Shown here: positions 33,151 to 41,665 of the stretch, piece by piece
How positions within the stretch are numbered: position 1 is the stretch's first letter
How the letters are laid out: each line of letters begins with the position of its first letter
Assembly (NCBI GenBank): GCA_030532035.1
Contig: JAUNLX010000007.1
Span: 1-64,000, forward strand
Direction of reading: 5' to 3'
DNA from: Clostridia bacterium
GTDB lineage: Bacteria; Bacillota; Clostridia; Oscillospirales; Acutalibacteraceae
Length of the DNA stretch: 64,000 nt
Made by a program: the position numbers and the translations under genes
Notes under the pieces: model-generated
Databases searched by the model: none
What the model saw: only the letters and a program-made list of their open reading frames with translations
What the model was told of the DNA's origin: nothing

Positions 33151-34152
33151 CTACCCTAAAAGCAAGTCATAAATAGCAATAGCGCAGACAGTTTCAACTA
33201 CAACAGCGCCTCGTACCGCAATACAGGGATCGTGTCTTCCAGAAATTTTAATTTTTGCATTTTTTTGAGTTTTTATATTTACAGTATTTTGCTCTTTAGA
33301 TATTGACGGCGTCGGTTTAAAAACCACTCTAAAATATACATCTTCTCCATTAGATAGACCGCCATTTATTCCACCGTCATTATTTGACTTAGTTCTGATT
33401 TTTCCATTTTTTATATATATTTCATCATTGTATTCACTTGCATAAAGGTCAATACTGTCAAAACCTTTGCCAAATTCAATTCCCTTTATTCCGGGAATAG
33501 AAAAAATTAAATCAGAAATGCGACTTTCAATACTTTGAAAAACAGGATTTCCAAGGCAGACGGGGAGGCCTGAAATTTTACATTCTACAATACCGCCAAC
33601 AGAATCATTTAGTTGTTTTGCCTTTTTGATTTCGTCTTTCATCTCTTTGTTAAATTCTGTGCCTTTAATAGCACCAATTTGAATTATATTAGATCTTATT
33701 TTTATATTTTTATTATCTAATATATTTTCACAAATTGCACCAATTGCATTTATCGGAGCTGTCATTCTGCCCGAAAAACAACCTCCTCCGCTCTCAATTT
33801 TTCCATATTTCAAAAAACTGACAAGGTCGGAATGAGATGGACGGAGTAAATCGGCATTTTTTGAATACTCAGATTTATTATGATTTACATTTTCAAACTG
33901 TAAAACAATTTCATCACCAGTGGTTGTTTCATTTTCTATTCCAGAAAGAATGTTAAATTTATCGGGTTCCATTCTGCCGGTAACTAAATCTTTTTCATAA
34001 AATTTTGCACATCTTCTATTGACCTTATCTCTTATAAAATCAAAATCTATTTTTTGCCCCGATTCAACGCCCTTTAACTTAATAGTCATAGAATCAGAAT
34101 GAGAAGATCCATTTAATTCAATTTGCAAATTTTGGCCTTTATAGTTTGGCAA
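33151..34152 (-). CDS. aroC: Chorismate synthase, compact and divergent
   Basis: The 333-residue FMN-dependent enzyme makes chorismate from EPSP. The usual N-terminal GESHG is replaced by NGSSHSDSM, though the His is kept. LRPSHSDL (second catalytic His), GGGCFSGRMTAPINAIG, GGINGGLSNGEDV and the C-terminal RHDPCIAVRGAVVVE are clear. It is about 25-30 residues shorter than typical. It overlaps aroA by 14 nt. Confidence 0.92.
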   Translation of the reverse strand: MPNYKGQNLQIELNGSSHSDSMTIKLKGVESGQKIDFDFIRDKVNRRCAKFYEKDLVTGRMEPDKFNILSGIENETTTGDEIVLQFENVNHNKSEYSKNADLLRPSHSDLVSFLKYGKIESGGGCFSGRMTAPINAIGAICENILDNKNIKIRSNIIQIGAIKGTEFNKEMKDEIKKAKQLNDSVGGIVECKISGLPVCLGNPVFQSIESRISDLIFSIPGIKGIEFGKGFDSIDLYASEYNDEIYIKNGKIRTKSNNDGGINGGLSNGEDVYFRVVFKPTPSISKEQNTVNIKTQKNAKIKISGRHDPCIAVRGAVVVETVCAIAIYDLLLG

Positions 34153-35344
34153 GGACTTCTCCTTTACAATTATGATAATCGAGAATGAAATTTTTATACG
34201 ATTTCTGAATACAGTCTATATCATCTAAAATTATATATTTATCTAAAACAGTCGGGATAAAATAAGACATAGCCATACGATGATCGAAAAAAGTTGGAAG
34301 CTCAAACTGCTTTTCTTTCAAGGTTTCGACACCATCAATTATTAAATCTGTTTCAGTTAAATTATAATTTATCCCAAAAGTTTCTAAAGCTTTTGTCGCA
34401 GCTAAAACTCGGTTTGTCTCCTTTATTTTAGCTCGATTTATATTTTTAAGTGTTGATTCGCCGTTTGTAAAGGCAAACAACATTACAAGCGTTGGAAAAA
34501 GATCTATGCAATCGTCTACATCCACAGTTAGAGCTTTTTTATCTTGAGCTTTTGAAATTATAATACTGTCTTGATTTTTCTCTATCTTTGCTCCGTATTG
34601 TTTTAATATATCAATTATTTTTTTGTCAGGTTGTTTTGAATTTAGATTTAAGTTTGCAAACTCTAAATTGCCACCAAGTGCAGAGGCTGACATAAGATAA
34701 CTTGCTGAAGAAAAATCTCCGTCGGCTAAAACCTCATTGCTCTTTGAAATTTTTTTAATCAAATCTTTTGTTAAATCTATATATCCGTTTTTGTAATCAT
34801 CGACGGTGATTTTTATATCGTCAAAATAAGTCTGTAAAATCAAAAGGGAAGATATTGTCTGAGAAGTGAGTGGATTTTTCATATTGAAATTTTTATTTTC
34901 AATTTTTCCACTTTGGATTATGAAAAGATTTGATTTTTTTTCAAATTTTATATGGTTTTCATCAAAGATTTTTTCGATGTCATAAATTGGTCTGTTCTTT
35001 AAACTGTCGCTTAAATGAAAGACTGCTTTGAGCTCAAAAAAGGCACAAAATAACAGAAAAAATCTATATACAAAGGCTGAATCTTCAGGATTGAAATTAT
35101 AAATTTTATTCTTATCAAAATTTATATTCGGTATTATTCGGATACCTGTTTGAGATAACTGAATTTTTATTCCAAGATTATTTATACATTTGAGTGCGGA
35201 CATAACATCTTTACAGAGATTATTGTGATAAATAGTCTTTGTTTCATTTTGCAAAATAGAGAGAAAAAGATAGCGTAAAATTTCCGACTTTGAAGACGGC
35301 ACATAAATTTTTCCCTCTAAATTTTTGACAAAAGCTAAATACAT
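34139..35344 (-). CDS. aroA: 3-phosphoshikimate 1-carboxyvinyltransferase (EPSP synthase), divergent
   Basis: The 401-residue two-domain enzyme joins PEP to shikimate-3-phosphate. VPSSKSEILRYLF keeps the catalytic Lys. The usual GESGSTLR-type loop reads NPEDSAFVYRFF and the usual KESDR reads KIKETNRV. GDFSSASYLMSASALGG and FDHRMAMSYF are conserved. These changes concern PEP/S3P-binding loops, so activity or inhibitor sensitivity may be altered, but the fold is unmistakable. It is about 25 residues shorter than usual. It overlaps aroB by 10 nt. Confidence 0.9.
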   Translation of the reverse strand: MYLAFVKNLEGKIYVPSSKSEILRYLFLSILQNETKTIYHNNLCKDVMSALKCINNLGIKIQLSQTGIRIIPNINFDKNKIYNFNPEDSAFVYRFFLLFCAFFELKAVFHLSDSLKNRPIYDIEKIFDENHIKFEKKSNLFIIQSGKIENKNFNMKNPLTSQTISSLLILQTYFDDIKITVDDYKNGYIDLTKDLIKKISKSNEVLADGDFSSASYLMSASALGGNLEFANLNLNSKQPDKKIIDILKQYGAKIEKNQDSIIISKAQDKKALTVDVDDCIDLFPTLVMLFAFTNGESTLKNINRAKIKETNRVLAATKALETFGINYNLTETDLIIDGVETLKEKQFELPTFFDHRMAMSYFIPTVLDKYIILDDIDCIQKSYKNFILDYHNCKGEVLAKL

Positions 35345-36318
35345 CTTAACGCCTCATAGAAATCATCAATAAAATATTGTTTTATAATACAGTGGTCTTT
35401 CGCCGTTGGAATAACCAAATTTATCATATCAGAGTTGATTTTTTTATCTTCTAAAACATATTCCCAGAGTTTGTGAAAATCATATTCTTTAATCGGAAAA
35501 TCGAATTTATTTATAAGTGATTGTATCGCTTTGAAATCTTCATTTGAAAGCAGATTTTGGCTTACAGCAAATCTGCCGATCATTAAAATCCCGTTAATGA
35601 CAGAACTTCCATGACTTAATTTTAATTTTTCTACACTCTCAATTGCATGACCAAAAGTATGCCCCAAATTCAATAATTTTCTCTTGCCTTTATCAAATGG
35701 ATCCTGGCTTGTTATATCAAGTTTGAAAGAGGAACAGGATTGAATTATTTTATTTTTATTTGCTTCAAAATTTTCAAGATATTCATAGAGATTTTCAGCA
35801 CCTAAGACAGCATATTTTATAATCTCTCCAATACCACTTAAAATATCATCTTGATCCAAAGTTTTTAAAAAATTAATATCTGAAAAAACAAAAGTCGGTT
35901 GCAGAAAAGCACCGACGGAATTTTTTATGCCACTAAAATTAACGGCGTTTTTTCCGCCGATTGCAGCGTCTGTCATAGACAATAAAGTTGTGGGATAATT
36001 TATTAAATTAATGCCTCTTTTATAAATTGTGGCACAGAGCCCAACTAAATCAATTATTCCACCACCGCCGAAAGCTATTACGGTGTCAGACTTAGATAAA
36101 TTATTTTTTATAAAAAAATTTAAGACTATCTCTATATTTGAAAATTCTTTATTTTTTTCTCCGCTTTGTAAAACGAGGTTTGGAAAAGGGAAAAAATCTT
36201 CATATAAGTCGTTTACCGTTTTATCAGAAACAACTACAATTTTTGATTTTGGAAATGAAGAATAAATCAAATCAAAATTTTCTTTTGTATTTTCAGAAAT
36301 TATAATTTTTGTTTTCAT
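35335..36318 (-). CDS. aroB: 3-dehydroquinate synthase
   Basis: The 327-residue NAD- and metal-dependent enzyme forms dehydroquinate from DAHP. Motifs are FGGGGIIDLVGLCA, YPTTLLSMTDAAIGGKNAVN, the metal site GEIIKYAV (Glu) and LNLGHTFGHAIE (His). It is slightly short. The ATG overlaps the stop of the DUF1846 gene (TAATG). DAHP synthase is not in this window. Confidence 0.94.
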   Translation of the reverse strand: MKTKIIISENTKENFDLIYSSFPKSKIVVVSDKTVNDLYEDFFPFPNLVLQSGEKNKEFSNIEIVLNFFIKNNLSKSDTVIAFGGGGIIDLVGLCATIYKRGINLINYPTTLLSMTDAAIGGKNAVNFSGIKNSVGAFLQPTFVFSDINFLKTLDQDDILSGIGEIIKYAVLGAENLYEYLENFEANKNKIIQSCSSFKLDITSQDPFDKGKRKLLNLGHTFGHAIESVEKLKLSHGSSVINGILMIGRFAVSQNLLSNEDFKAIQSLINKFDFPIKEYDFHKLWEYVLEDKKINSDMINLVIPTAKDHCIIKQYFIDDFYEALRCI

Positions 36319-37802
36319 TATTTCATGAAAAATCTTTGAGTTTCGTATTTGGGTTCAAAGGTTGTATTTATTCCAAGTTTTTTCAAAATTTGTGTTTCAG
36401 CAGAAGATAAAATCACTGTTGAATGTGCTTCACAGCCCTTTAATTCAGCTAAATTGTCGAAAGCCTTTGAAGCAGAGGTGTCGCTTACAGCAGAGATTGC
36501 CAAAGCTATTAACATTTCACTTACATGCAATCTTGGACTGTCTGAATGAAGATTGTTGCTCTTTAATTTTTGTATAGGTTCTATAACTTTTGGATCTATC
36601 AAATGAATATGGTCGTCTATACCTGAAATTTCTTTAAGTGCATTGAGTATTGCCGCACAGGCGGGGCTCATAAGCTCGGATGTTTTGCCGACGACGATAT
36701 TATCTTTGCTGATTTTAATTGCAAAAGCTTCGGCTCCGGTTTCTTGAGCTTTATTTTCCGCTGCCTTAATCACCGGTCTATCGGAGTCACTCACTCCAGC
36801 TTTTTCCATTAAAAGTTCAAGTCTGAAAATTTCTTCCGATGAGGAAAGTCCTTTTTTTCTATCAACCAAAGCACTGTAATATCGTCTTATAATTTCCTGT
36901 TTTGCAGATTTTTCTACAATATCGTTGTCCGTTATACAGTAACCAGCCATATTTACGCCCATATCTGTCGGAGATTTGTAATCGCATTTTCCCATAATTG
37001 ATTCAAAGATTGATTTGAGTACAGGGAAAACTTCAATATCACGATTATAATTTACGGCTGTTGTATCGTAAGCTTCCAAATGAAAAGGGTCAATCATATT
37101 TACATCATTTAAATCGGCAGTTGCAGATTCATATGCAAGATTTACAGGATGATTTAAAGGCAGATTCCAAATTGGAAAAGTCTCAAATTTTGCATATCCA
37201 GATTTAATTCCACGAAGATTATCTTGATACATCTGCGACAAACAAGTTGCCATTTTTCCACTTCCAGGACCGGGGGCAGTTAGCACAATCAGTGAAGAAG
37301 TAGTTTTTATATATTCATTTTTCCCTAATCCATCCGCGCTTATAACTTTTTTGAGGTTGTGAGGGTAGCCATCTATATTGTAGTGCTTATATACGCAAAT
37401 ACCGAGATTTTCAAGGCGTTTTTTGAAATTTAATACAGCAGGTTGGTCGTTGAATCTTGTAATTACCACAGACGACACTCTAAGTTTATATTCTCTAAAA
37501 GAATCAATAAGACGAAGAACATCTAAATCATAAGTAATATCAAGGTCTTCACGCAGTTTGTTTTTTTCTATATCAGAGGAATTGACAACAATAATTATTT
37601 CCATTTCGTCTCGCAGAGCCGACAGCATTTTAATTTTAATGTCGGGCTTAAAACCCGGTAAAACTCTTGAAGCGTGGTAATCATCAAATAATTTACCGCC
37701 AAATTCTAAATAGAGTTTACCTCCAAAAGAGTTTATTCTCTCTTTGATTTCTTTAGATTGCAATTTAATATATTTATCGCTGTCAAAACCTTTTATATCC
37801 AT
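36318..37802 (-). CDS. DUF1846 family protein
   Basis: The 494-residue cytoplasmic protein matches the DUF1846 family, with stretches FDSDKYIKLQSKEIKERIN, LEFGGKLFDDYHASRVLPGF and VLTAPGPGSGKMATCLSQMY. The last resembles a phosphate-binding loop. Structures in this family are known, but the function is not. ATG 37802 is chosen because GGAGG lies 5 nt upstream; a TTG 12 nt earlier is part of that site. It leads the aro operon, which is unexpected. Confidence 0.9.
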   Translation of the reverse strand: MDIKGFDSDKYIKLQSKEIKERINSFGGKLYLEFGGKLFDDYHASRVLPGFKPDIKIKMLSALRDEMEIIIVVNSSDIEKNKLREDLDITYDLDVLRLIDSFREYKLRVSSVVITRFNDQPAVLNFKKRLENLGICVYKHYNIDGYPHNLKKVISADGLGKNEYIKTTSSLIVLTAPGPGSGKMATCLSQMYQDNLRGIKSGYAKFETFPIWNLPLNHPVNLAYESATADLNDVNMIDPFHLEAYDTTAVNYNRDIEVFPVLKSIFESIMGKCDYKSPTDMGVNMAGYCITDNDIVEKSAKQEIIRRYYSALVDRKKGLSSSEEIFRLELLMEKAGVSDSDRPVIKAAENKAQETGAEAFAIKISKDNIVVGKTSELMSPACAAILNALKEISGIDDHIHLIDPKVIEPIQKLKSNNLHSDSPRLHVSEMLIALAISAVSDTSASKAFDNLAELKGCEAHSTVILSSAETQILKKLGINTTFEPKYETQRFFMK

Positions 37803-37827
37803 ATTCGCCTCCAAATTATCACTAAAA

Positions 37828-37856
37828 ATTGTATCAGAAAACGCCTTTTATTACAA
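37828..37856 (-). promoter_or_regulatory. Promoter of the DUF1846-aro operon
   Basis: On the minus strand TTGTAA (plus 37851-37856), 17-bp spacer, TACAAT (plus 37828-37833). The leader is about 20 nt with no attenuator. Confidence 0.7.
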
Positions 37857-37964
37857 TATAGATTGCCCGATGAACAGACATCTATAATTTTATTTATATA
37901 TATTTTGTAATCGTAGATATTTCAGAGTATAGAAACGCAAAGCGGTTTATGATAAAATAATTTT

Positions 37965-39029
37965 ATGCAAAAAAATAAGGAAAAAATTGTAAGTATTGTT
38001 GTAATTCTCGTGTTTTTGATAGCGGGACTTGTTTTTTTGCAATTAAACATAATTAAGAATAAAAAAGTCGACAATAAAAAGCCCCTTAGTGTTGAACTGT
38101 ATAGTGAGTACAAGCAAAAACAAGTAAAAGAAGAAAAATCGATTGAAAGTGCTTCTAAATCGAGAAATGAACAGATACAGACTACAACCATAAAAATTGA
38201 AAAAGAAAAAACGCCCACAAGCCCACCAGCAAAAACAACAAATCCAACGAAACCAAAAACCTATTATCCGCCCTATGTTTTGACAAATTCTGCAACTGGT
38301 GGAAAAACAAGCTCATCTGGTGCTTCAATTTTAGATTATTCAAATGCAAATTCTGGCTATGTTATGCTCAATTATAATGGCTCTAATCCCAAAGTTAAGA
38401 CGCTTATAAAAAATTCAAGATCTGGATTAAAAAGACATCAGTTTATAACGAGAAAACGAGGCTCTTACGAAGCTTTTCCACTTTCTCAGGGAAGCGGAGA
38501 ATATTCAGTAATTGTTTACGAAAATATATCTGGAGACACCTACACTCCTATAATTTCTAAAAATGTTAGTGCGAGTATTGCAAATGCTTCTCCATTTATT
38601 CGCCCCAATCAAATAGTTAGCTATTATTCTGGCACAAATGCCGTAAAATATGCGGCAGAACTCACAAGGGGTACTTCAAACGATACTCAAAAAGTAAATG
38701 CTATATATGGATATGTCGTAAAAAATATAAAATACGACCACGGCAAAGCTGCCAGTGTGCAATCAGGATATATTCCGAGTGTCTCTGCAACCTTTAATTC
38801 TAAAAGGGGAATTTGTTTTGATTATGCGGCTTTAATGGCAGCTATGTGTAGAAGTCAAAGAATACCATGCAGAGTTGTTGCGGGCGCCACACCTCAAGGA
38901 CAGCATGCTTGGGTTGAAGTTTATTATAACGGTGGTTGGAAACGAATGGATCCAACCTTTGCCTCAGAGGGAACTCCCTCAAGTTATATAAATAATTCTA
39001 ACAACTATCATTCTCAGTTTTATTATTAA
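37965..39029 (+). CDS. Membrane-anchored transglutaminase-like (cysteine protease fold) protein
   Basis: The 354-residue protein has an N-terminal anchor (IVSIVVILVFLIAGLVFLQL), a Thr/Pro/Lys-rich spacer (about 40-95), a middle domain, and a C-terminal transglutaminase core. The triad is Cys about 284 in RGICFDYAALMAAMC, His about 314 in GQHAWVEVY and Asp about 329 in RMDPTF. Such extracellular enzymes crosslink or cleave proteins. No ribosome binding site is visible; TAAAAT ends 6 nt before the ATG, so the mRNA may be leaderless, though the -35 is poor. The PilC-like gene follows after 10 nt. Confidence 0.85.
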   Translation: MQKNKEKIVSIVVILVFLIAGLVFLQLNIIKNKKVDNKKPLSVELYSEYKQKQVKEEKSIESASKSRNEQIQTTTIKIEKEKTPTSPPAKTTNPTKPKTYYPPYVLTNSATGGKTSSSGASILDYSNANSGYVMLNYNGSNPKVKTLIKNSRSGLKRHQFITRKRGSYEAFPLSQGSGEYSVIVYENISGDTYTPIISKNVSASIANASPFIRPNQIVSYYSGTNAVKYAAELTRGTSNDTQKVNAIYGYVVKNIKYDHGKAASVQSGYIPSVSATFNSKRGICFDYAALMAAMCRSQRIPCRVVAGATPQGQHAWVEVYYNGGWKRMDPTFASEGTPSSYINNSNNYHSQFYY

Positions 39030-39039
39030 GGAGGAGAAT

Positions 39040-40083
39040 ATGGCAAATAAAGTTTGGAAAGACGATAAACTTGCAGTCTTTTGTCTCGAACTTGGATTAT
39101 CATTGAATTCTGGAATCCCCGTAAATGAAATAATCTATATGTTGAGCGAGGGAGAAGAAGGAAAAAAAGAGAGAGAACAGATGATGTTAATTTATAAATC
39201 TCTTGAAAATGGGAATTCTTTGACCAAAGCTTTAGAGGATTCAAAAGCTTTTCCAGTTCATATGATAGATATGATAAGCATTGGAGAAAAGACTGGAAAT
39301 GCCGATAAGGTCTTTATGGTCTTATCTGAATATTACAACGGTAAAAAAGAGACGAAGTCAGCTTTTAAGAGTGCTTTTACCTATCCGGCGGTTATAGCTA
39401 TAATGCTTCTCATCGTTTTGTTTGTGCTACTTTCTCAAGTACTTCCGATATTCAAAGATACCTTTAACAATCTTGGACTTGAAATGTCGCCCATTGCGAT
39501 GTCTTTGATGAATTTTGGCTTGGGTTTCACAAAGTATTTTTCTGTAATTTTGATATTAATTTTAGTTTTTTGCCTTATTGCTCTTTTAATATATGCAAAT
39601 GACTCTCTGCGTATAAAAATTACCGATAAATTAGACGGATTTTTTTCTGGAACTAACATAGGTAAAAAACTCGCTATATATAATTTTGCCTCTTCTCTAA
39701 AATTGGTTTTGTCCTCGGGAATGGATATAGATGAAAGCTTGAAGACAATAAAAGAACATACGACAAATAAATTTGTAATAGATAAAATTGATAAGTGCAT
39801 AGAAAACTTAAATTCAGGAGAATCTATCTCTGAAGCCATAAGTTCAGCAGGACTTTTTCCTCCTCTTTATTCGAGAATGATTTCTGTTGGGTTTAAAACT
39901 GGAAAAACAGATGAAGTGATGAAAGAGATAGTAGAGCGTACAAAGTCAGATTTGTCAGCGTCAATTACTCATGTGACTGAAAGAGTAGAACCCACGATAG
40001 TAATAGTTATGTCGCTCATTATTGGCCTTGTATTGCTCTCGGTTATGCTCCCACTTATGGGAATAATGACGGCAATTTCATAG
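39040..40083 (+). CDS. pilC: PilC/GspF-type pilus platform protein
   Basis: The 347-residue inner-membrane protein has two T2SF domains. The first (about 8-130) contains ELGLSLNSGIPV and MISIGEKTGNADKVF, and the second (about 205-330) contains LKLVLSSGMDIDESLKTI and MISVGFKTGKTDEVM. Three membrane helices are placed as in PilC. GGAGG precedes the ATG. In type IV pili this platform works with PilB (extension) and PilT (retraction). Only PilT is encoded nearby. Confidence 0.92.
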   Translation: MANKVWKDDKLAVFCLELGLSLNSGIPVNEIIYMLSEGEEGKKEREQMMLIYKSLENGNSLTKALEDSKAFPVHMIDMISIGEKTGNADKVFMVLSEYYNGKKETKSAFKSAFTYPAVIAIMLLIVLFVLLSQVLPIFKDTFNNLGLEMSPIAMSLMNFGLGFTKYFSVILILILVFCLIALLIYANDSLRIKITDKLDGFFSGTNIGKKLAIYNFASSLKLVLSSGMDIDESLKTIKEHTTNKFVIDKIDKCIENLNSGESISEAISSAGLFPPLYSRMISVGFKTGKTDEVMKEIVERTKSDLSASITHVTERVEPTIVIVMSLIIGLVLLSVMLPLMGIMTAIS

Positions 40084-40092
40084 GTATTTATT

Positions 40093-40422
40093 ATGTATCG
40101 TTCAAAATCAAAATTTTCTTTTGCAACAATTTTTAATATCTTATTATTTACAGTAATCGGCGTAATTTTACTGCTGTCTTTTGTTAAAATCTCATATCAA
40201 AGTAAAGCAAAGGGCAGAGAAATTTTAGAACAGAGTATAAATAAAGCTGTTGTAACTTGCTATGCTTCCGAGGGAAGATACCCAGATACTTTGGAATATA
40301 TAGAAAAAAATTATCATGTCAAAGTTGACAGAAGTAAATATGATGTAGAATATAATATTTTTGCCTCAAATATTTATCCCGATATAACAGTTACGGAAAA
40401 GGAGACCGAAAATGAGAAATAA
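40093..40422 (+). CDS. Small pilin-like membrane protein with pseudopilin-like tail
   Basis: The 109-residue protein has one N-terminal hydrophobic helix (FNILLFTVIGVILLLSFV). A helix and a short globular part follow with EGRYPDTLEYIEKNYHVKVD, a pattern like the G-x-YP-x-SL segment of type II pseudopilins. The usual cleavage motif G-F-T-L-I-E is absent: the segment before the helix is KFSFATIF with no Glu at +5. It lies 9 nt after pilC and overlaps the next gene by 11 nt. Confidence 0.65.
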   Translation: MYRSKSKFSFATIFNILLFTVIGVILLLSFVKISYQSKAKGREILEQSINKAVVTCYASEGRYPDTLEYIEKNYHVKVDRSKYDVEYNIFASNIYPDITVTEKETENEK

Positions 40423-40894
40423 AAATGAACTTTCGGTCGAAAATCTTTTTGCTTTTTTACTGTTGCTCATTTATGTTATAACAGTTTTATTTGTTATATT
40501 ATCGGGCGTGGGTGTCTATAAAAAGACAGTTGAGCTTGGAAATAATCATTTTAATTCATCTACTGCAATTATGTATGTTAGACAAAAAGTGAGAAGTGCT
40601 GATTCAAAGGCAAATTTAACGGAAGAAAATTTCAGAGGCAGACGCTGTCTTGTCATAGAGAATAACGAAAATGGTAAAACATATAAAAATTTTATTTTCT
40701 TTGAAAAAGGTTATCTCTGTGAATTTTATATAAGTGAAAATTCTAATTTGGAAGATGTTTTTCCGACAAAAATTGTGCCCATAAAATCATTTGATTTTGA
40801 GATTGAAAATAATTTACTAAAGTTAAATGCAAAAGATGAAGACGAACAAGAAAGCAATCTCATTCTTTACCTTTACGGAGGTGAATCAAGATGA
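40412..40894 (+). CDS. DUF4860-like minor pilin-associated protein
   Basis: The 160-residue protein has one N-terminal membrane helix (LFAFLLLLIYVITVLFVILS), then VGVYKKTVE and MYVRQKVRSADS as in DUF4860 proteins. The C-terminal half is beta-rich and acidic. No prepilin cleavage site is apparent. Members occur beside PilC/PilT-like genes in Clostridia, suggesting a minor subunit of the same machine. That role is inferred. It overlaps both neighbours (11 nt and 4 nt). Confidence 0.7.
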   Translation: MRNKNELSVENLFAFLLLLIYVITVLFVILSGVGVYKKTVELGNNHFNSSTAIMYVRQKVRSADSKANLTEENFRGRRCLVIENNENGKTYKNFIFFEKGYLCEFYISENSNLEDVFPTKIVPIKSFDFEIENNLLKLNAKDEDEQESNLILYLYGGESR

Positions 40895-41301
40895 GCAAAA
40901 AATCAACAATTACTCATTCAAAATCCAATTTATTTTTGATTGAAATTGTAATTGTAATATTGTTTTTATCTATCACAGCGGCAGTCTGTATGAAAACTTT
41001 TTCCAGTGCAAGACTTATGGTTATAAAGGCAACTGAAAATGATAATGCCGCATTGATAGCGTCAAATATTGCAGAAGAATTTAAGGCAAGCGACGATGAA
41101 AAAATCTTAGAAATAAGATATTATGATAAAAATTTCAATCAAATTCAGAATTTGGAAAACGCAATATATAAGTCAAATACCAAAATTGAGAAAAAGGACA
41201 ATTTAGAAAAATTAACGGTTGAAATTAAAAGAATAAAATCAGATGAATTGATTTTTGATTTGCAGGTAGGGAAATTAAAGGGAGGACAAAATAGTGAATA
41301 A
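40891..41301 (+). CDS. Prepilin-like protein
   Basis: The 136-residue protein has the closest prepilin-like start in the locus: SNLFLIEIVIVILFLSITAAV, with the IE pair of the class III signal but Asn-Leu in place of the cleaved Gly-Phe. A long amphipathic helix (about 30-70) and a beta-rich end follow. It is probably a minor pseudopilin. GGAGGTG precedes the start. It overlaps both neighbours. Confidence 0.65.
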   Translation: MSKKSTITHSKSNLFLIEIVIVILFLSITAAVCMKTFSSARLMVIKATENDNAALIASNIAEEFKASDDEKILEIRYYDKNFNQIQNLENAIYKSNTKIEKKDNLEKLTVEIKRIKSDELIFDLQVGKLKGGQNSE

Positions 41302-41665
41302 AAGGAGAACGGGAATAAGTCCAGGTTCTGCCTCGCTTATTATGGTCTTTACAATTTTTTGTCTAACTATATTTGCCGCTCTTACTTTTATAAATGCCAA
41401 AAGAGAAGCAGACATTTCAAAGATAAATATACAGAATACAAAAAATTATTATCAGGCAGATTTAAAAGCCACAGAAAAAATATCCTCTATGACAGAGACT
41501 GGCCCCGAAATTTTGACAGTACGAGAAAAAATTGATGATAAATCAGAACTCGTTGTTGTAGCTCAAAAGGTCAACGGAGAATATAAAATCATAAAACATA
41601 AAACAGTTATGACAAACAAATGGGAACCGCAAGAGGTTACAGAATTTGCTGGAGGTCAACAATGA
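41294..41665 (+). CDS. PilX-like small membrane protein of the pilus locus
   Basis: The 123-residue protein has a basic N-terminus, one membrane helix (SASLIMVFTIFCLTIFAALTF) and a following helix INAKREADISKINIQNTKNYY. The order resembles PilX/PulK-type minor pilins (GSAL...), but similarity is short. The remainder is a small beta-rich domain. The stop overlaps the pilT start (ATGA), and GGAGG for pilT lies inside its end. Confidence 0.55.
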   Translation: MNKRRTGISPGSASLIMVFTIFCLTIFAALTFINAKREADISKINIQNTKNYYQADLKATEKISSMTETGPEILTVREKIDDKSELVVVAQKVNGEYKIIKHKTVMTNKWEPQEVTEFAGGQQ

